A DNA stretch of 8,255 nt from an uncultured Eubacteriales bacterium. GTDB lineage: Bacteria > Bacillota > Clostridia > Monoglobales > Monoglobaceae. The stretch lies in contig URZD01000096.1 of NCBI GenBank assembly GCA_900552305.1, forward strand, positions 1 to 8,255, written 5' to 3'. Every line of letters begins with the position of its first letter. Positions within the stretch are counted from its first letter, which is position 1. The notes under the pieces are model-generated. The model was not told the DNA's origin, made no database searches, and saw nothing but the letters and a program-made list of their open reading frames with translations. Below, in pieces: positions 5,775-8,255 of the stretch. The translations under genes were made by a program, and so were the position numbers.

Positions 5775-6572
5775 ATGTACAGAGTATCCGATATAACAGA
5801 CGAGCTTGAAGCGCTTGCGCCGCGCAGTCTTAAAGAGGAATGGGACAACGTGGGACTTATGGTCGGCGATGTCAACCAGCGAATCGAAACCGTTTTTGTC
5901 TGCCTTGACATTACCTCGGAAAATGTTCACAAGGCGGTTGAGTGCGGCGCCGATATGATAATATCGCATCATCCGCTTATTTTTCATCCGCTGTCAAGCG
6001 TAACCGAGTCGGACGCAATCGGACGAATTGTGCGCACCCTTGTGCGCAGCGACATCTCGGCATATTCCATGCACACCAACTTTGACAAGGCGGACGGAGG
6101 TATGAATGACCGTCTTGCCGAAAAGCTCGGTCTTGAGAATGTACGCAAATTCACTCCCGACGAGTGCGCAGAACCTTCCGGCAAGCTCCTTGACGGCATA
6201 GGTCGTGTAGGCACTCTTGAATATCCCATGCTGTTTGAGGACTTTATGGCATATGTCAGGGAGACCCTCGGCTGCCGCGCAATAAAATTCATGGGCAACC
6301 CCGCGGAGAATGTGCAGACAGTCGCGCTCTGCTCCGGCAGCGGCGGCAGTAATATGTACTGCGCATACAACGCCGGCGCCGACGCGTATGTCACCGCGGA
6401 CTTAAACCACCACCACGCACAGACGGCGCGCGAGCTGGGGCTTAACATAATTGACGCGGGACACTTTGAAACAGAAAACATTATCTGCGAATTTCTTGGC
6501 GAATTTCTTTCCGCAAGATTTCCGGAGCTGAATATTGTGCTTTCCGACGCAAAGCCGTTTTTTGAATCATAG
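5775..6572 (+). CDS. yqfO: Nif3-like dinuclear metal-centre protein (YqfO/YbgI family)
   Basis: Nif3/YbgI proteins form toroidal hexamers with two metal ions per subunit; a GTP cyclohydrolase I type 2 label is often applied automatically, but the physiological reaction is unsettled. The likely metal ligands are all present: His65-His66 (ISHHPLIF), Asp104 (MHTNFD), and His230 with Glu234 (DAGHFETE). The EEWDNVGLMVGD signature is at 21-32 and the ADLNHHHAQ motif at 208-216. At 265 residues this is the short form: it lacks the roughly 100-residue CutA/PII-like insert that makes Bacillus YqfO about 370 residues. A strong AAGGAGG (5761-5767) lies 7 nt before the ATG. It follows trmK by 18 nt without a terminator, so the two are very probably cotranscribed. 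Confidence 0.95.
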   Translation: MYRVSDITDELEALAPRSLKEEWDNVGLMVGDVNQRIETVFVCLDITSENVHKAVECGADMIISHHPLIFHPLSSVTESDAIGRIVRTLVRSDISAYSMHTNFDKADGGMNDRLAEKLGLENVRKFTPDECAEPSGKLLDGIGRVGTLEYPMLFEDFMAYVRETLGCRAIKFMGNPAENVQTVALCSGSGGSNMYCAYNAGADAYVTADLNHHHAQTARELGLNIIDAGHFETENIICEFLGEFLSARFPELNIVLSDAKPFFES

Positions 6573-6573
6573 G

Positions 6574-6604
6574 CGGCTGCAAAGCCGTGCCGCTTTTAAA
6601 GCGG
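6574..6604 (+). other. Two tandem hairpins after yqfO
   Basis: Stem 1 is CGGCT (6574-6578) with AGCCG (6583-6587), closed by a GCAA tetraloop of GNRA type. Stem 2 is CCGCTT (6590-6595) with AAGCGG (6599-6604), loop TTA. Stem 1 begins just 2 nt after the yqfO stop codon. No U-run follows either stem, so they are not a standard intrinsic terminator. They may protect the trmK-yqfO 3' end or be an inefficient attenuator. A purine-rich AAGGAG (6607-6612) follows, with no start codon at a suitable distance. Confidence 0.4.
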
Positions 6605-6663
6605 TCAAGGAGAAATAACCGAAACCCAACCGAAAATACATAATTCGACTGATATAAATTTAT

Positions 6664-6677
6664 GCCGCGGACGCGGC
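6664..6677 (+). other. GC hairpin just upstream of the yqhQ ribosome binding site
   Basis: GCCGC (6664-6668) can pair with GCGGC (6673-6677) around a GGAC loop, ending 5 nt before the GGAG Shine-Dalgarno (6683-6686). The arms can also pair with the GC-rich sequence right after yqfO, so the spacer could adopt alternative folds. Function is unknown; it is short and could be chance. Confidence 0.3.
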
Positions 6678-6693
6678 GGAATGGAGCTTTTAA

Positions 6694-7656
6694 ATGAAAA
6701 AAAAATCCGATTTGAATATACACAGAACATCAATCGGCGGTCAGGCGGTAATTGAGGGCGTTATGATGCGCGGTCCGCAGAAGATTGCGACCGCTGTACG
6801 CAAGCCTGACGGCGAAATTGAAATTGACTGTCAGGACATAGGCAGGATTCGGCGCAGCAAATTTTTTAAGCTGCCGATTGTGCGCGGCTGCGTCGGCTTT
6901 TTTGATTCGATGATAATCGGTATCAAGTCGCTTATGTACTCTGCTAAGTTTTTCGACCTTGACGAGGACGGAAATCAAATTGAGGAGGAGCCGAGCAAAT
7001 TTGAAAGATGGCTTGAGGAAAAGCTCGGCTCGGAAAAAGCGATGAACGCGGCGATATACTTTTCAGTATGCCTGTCGCTTGTATTCAGCGTATGCCTTTT
7101 TATACTGCTGCCAACCTTTATCATAGGCTTTTTGAAGGACGTTATACAAAATCACATATTGCTCACTCTCGCAGAGGGCGTGGTAAGAATCGCAATCTTC
7201 CTTGCCTATCTCACTCTTGTATCACAGATGAAGGACATAAAGCGCGTATTCATGTACCACGGTGCGGAGCATAAAAGTATCCACTGCTACGAGCACGGCG
7301 AGGAGCTTACGGTCGAAAACGTGCGCCGCCACATACGGCTGCACCCGCGCTGCGGAACGAGCTTTTTGCTCATTGTTATGGTAATCAGTATTATTGTATT
7401 TTCGTTTATTTCGTGGGATAATCCCATTACGCGCATTTTGCTGCGGCTGCTGCTACTCCCTGTCGTTGCGGGTATTTCCTATGAAATAATCAAGTTTGCG
7501 GGCAGACACGATAATTGGTTTACAAACCTTATAAGCAAGCCGGGTATGTGGCTTCAGTACATCACCACAAACGAGCCTGACGACAGCCAGATTGAAGTCG
7601 CGATAGCGGCGCTGAAGGCGGTCATCCCCGAGGACAGGAACGAGGACAAGTGGTAA
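6694..7656 (+). CDS. yqhQ: DUF1385 family membrane protein YqhQ
   Basis: This 320-residue integral membrane protein belongs to the DUF1385/YqhQ family, whose biochemical role is not established. The N-terminal cytoplasmic part carries the family signature GGQAVIEGVMMRGP (15-28). Hydrophobic segments lie at about 119-148, 156-178, 223-240 and 246-266. Between the second and third is the conserved loop with YHGAEHKSIHCYE (188-200) and HPRCGTSF (217-224); its conserved His, Glu and Cys could form a metal or catalytic site (inference). There is no cleavable signal peptide; an internal anchor is likely. GGAG (6683-6686) is 7 nt before the ATG. The 121-nt gap after yqfO is large but has no clear promoter or terminator. 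The stop overlaps the start of prmC by 7 nt; yqhQ next to prmC is a recurrent clostridial arrangement, suggesting a translation-related context. Confidence 0.93.
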   Translation: MKKKSDLNIHRTSIGGQAVIEGVMMRGPQKIATAVRKPDGEIEIDCQDIGRIRRSKFFKLPIVRGCVGFFDSMIIGIKSLMYSAKFFDLDEDGNQIEEEPSKFERWLEEKLGSEKAMNAAIYFSVCLSLVFSVCLFILLPTFIIGFLKDVIQNHILLTLAEGVVRIAIFLAYLTLVSQMKDIKRVFMYHGAEHKSIHCYEHGEELTVENVRRHIRLHPRCGTSFLLIVMVISIIVFSFISWDNPITRILLRLLLLPVVAGISYEIIKFAGRHDNWFTNLISKPGMWLQYITTNEPDDSQIEVAIAALKAVIPEDRNEDKW

Positions 7657-8255
7657 GCCTGGGCGAGCTGCGCAGGCGCGCGGCGGCAGAGCTTTTGGCG
7701 CACGGCTGCGACAGTCCGAGAGCGGACACGGACGTTTTACTGCGCCGTCTTTTAGGCTTTGACAAAACCGATATTATACTCGGCGCCCGCTCCGTCACCG
7801 ACGAGCAGGAGGCGGTGTTTAATGCCGCGCTCGCCCGCCTTAAATGCGGCGAGCCTGTGCAGTACGTTACAGGCGTATGCGAATTTATGTCGCTTGACTT
7901 CCGCGTAAGCCGCGACACGCTCATTCCCAGAGCCGATACGGAAATCCTTGTCGAGGCGGTAATCGGTATGTGCCGCGGTATACCCGCGCCAAACATCCTT
8001 GACATCGGCTGCGGTTCGGGTTGTATCTCGGTCAGCCTTGCGCGGTATATCTGCGGCTCCCGCATTGTCGGAGCGGATATATCGGACGGAGCGCTGGAGA
8101 TTGCGACGCAGAATGCCGCTCTTAACAGAGTGCAAGACCAAATAAATTTTGTAAAATGCGATATAATGTGTGACTTCCCCGAATGTCCGAGTGACGGCGG
8201 CTTTGACGTTATTGTTTCAAATCCGCCGTATATTCCGCCGCACGATATAGAGCGG
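7650..8255 (+). CDS. prmC: Release-factor glutamine methyltransferase PrmC (5' part)
   Basis: PrmC (HemK) methylates the glutamine of the GGQ motif in release factors RF1 and RF2 using S-adenosylmethionine. The first 202 codons are present; the frame stays open to the last base and the C-terminal third is beyond the window. The N-terminal helical domain (about 1-85) leads through IPRADTEILVE (92-102) to the SAM motif LDIGCGSG (117-124), an acidic loop at GADISDGALE, and the catalytic NPPY (191-194). The start is inferred as GTG at 7650, 3 nt after GAGGA (7642-7646). There is no ATG upstream in frame, and the protein then starts at the usual family position. It overlaps the yqhQ stop by 7 nt, implying translational coupling. 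In clostridia prfA commonly follows, but that cannot be seen here. Confidence 0.93.
   Translation, partial: MVSLGELRRRAAAELLAHGCDSPRADTDVLLRRLLGFDKTDIILGARSVTDEQEAVFNAALARLKCGEPVQYVTGVCEFMSLDFRVSRDTLIPRADTEILVEAVIGMCRGIPAPNILDIGCGSGCISVSLARYICGSRIVGADISDGALEIATQNAALNRVQDQINFVKCDIMCDFPECPSDGGFDVIVSNPPYIPPHDIER

Noticed and set aside
6630..6658. Promoter before yqhQ based on TATAAA at 6653-6658
   Set aside because: The bases 17 nt upstream (CCGAAA) do not resemble a -35 and no TG extension is present.
7752..8141. Minus-strand open frames opposite prmC (129 and 147 codons)
   Set aside because: PrmC motifs (LDIGCGSG, NPPY) are clear on the plus strand; the opposing frames are shadows of it.

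Overview
The window looks like a core-genome segment of a clostridial Firmicute (Bacillota). The sigma-A, primase, TrmK, Nif3/YqfO, YqhQ (DUF1385) and PrmC sequences are all of Firmicutes type. There is also a stand-alone DUF1858 redox-disulfide protein typical of anaerobes, the spacers are AT-rich, and Shine-Dalgarno sites are recognisable upstream of most genes. Coding sequence is of moderate GC; an uncultured gut Clostridia/Oscillospirales-type genome would fit, but that last step is inference.

Layout. Positions 1-221 hold two divergent promoters. One is a near-consensus minus-strand promoter with A-tracts upstream, firing out of the left edge. The other is an extended -10 promoter driving a 69-residue DUF1858 protein (222-431), which ends at a good intrinsic terminator (478-519). 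A convergent terminator (598-639, minus strand) closes the leftward block dgt - dnaG - rpoD (4844 down to 737): an HD-domain dNTP triphosphohydrolase, DNA primase and the housekeeping sigma factor. This is a variant of the classic macromolecular-synthesis operon.

From 4983 on, genes run rightward: trmK (tRNA m1A22 methyltransferase), a Nif3-family dinuclear metal protein, the membrane protein YqhQ/DUF1385, and the 5' part of prmC (release-factor glutamine methyltransferase), which is cut by the window end. The dgt and trmK promoters are divergent and their -10 hexamers physically overlap at about 5001-5010, so the two arms may compete for RNA polymerase.

Together the genes serve replication priming, basal transcription, dNTP pool control, tRNA modification and translation termination. 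I found no mobile element, CRISPR array, tRNA/rRNA gene body, toxin-antitoxin or defence system. No undescribed multi-gene system is evident. The points worth a second look are regulatory: the outward promoter at the left edge, the overlapping divergent promoters, an uncertain dgt start with a hairpin between the two candidates, and a structured spacer before yqhQ.
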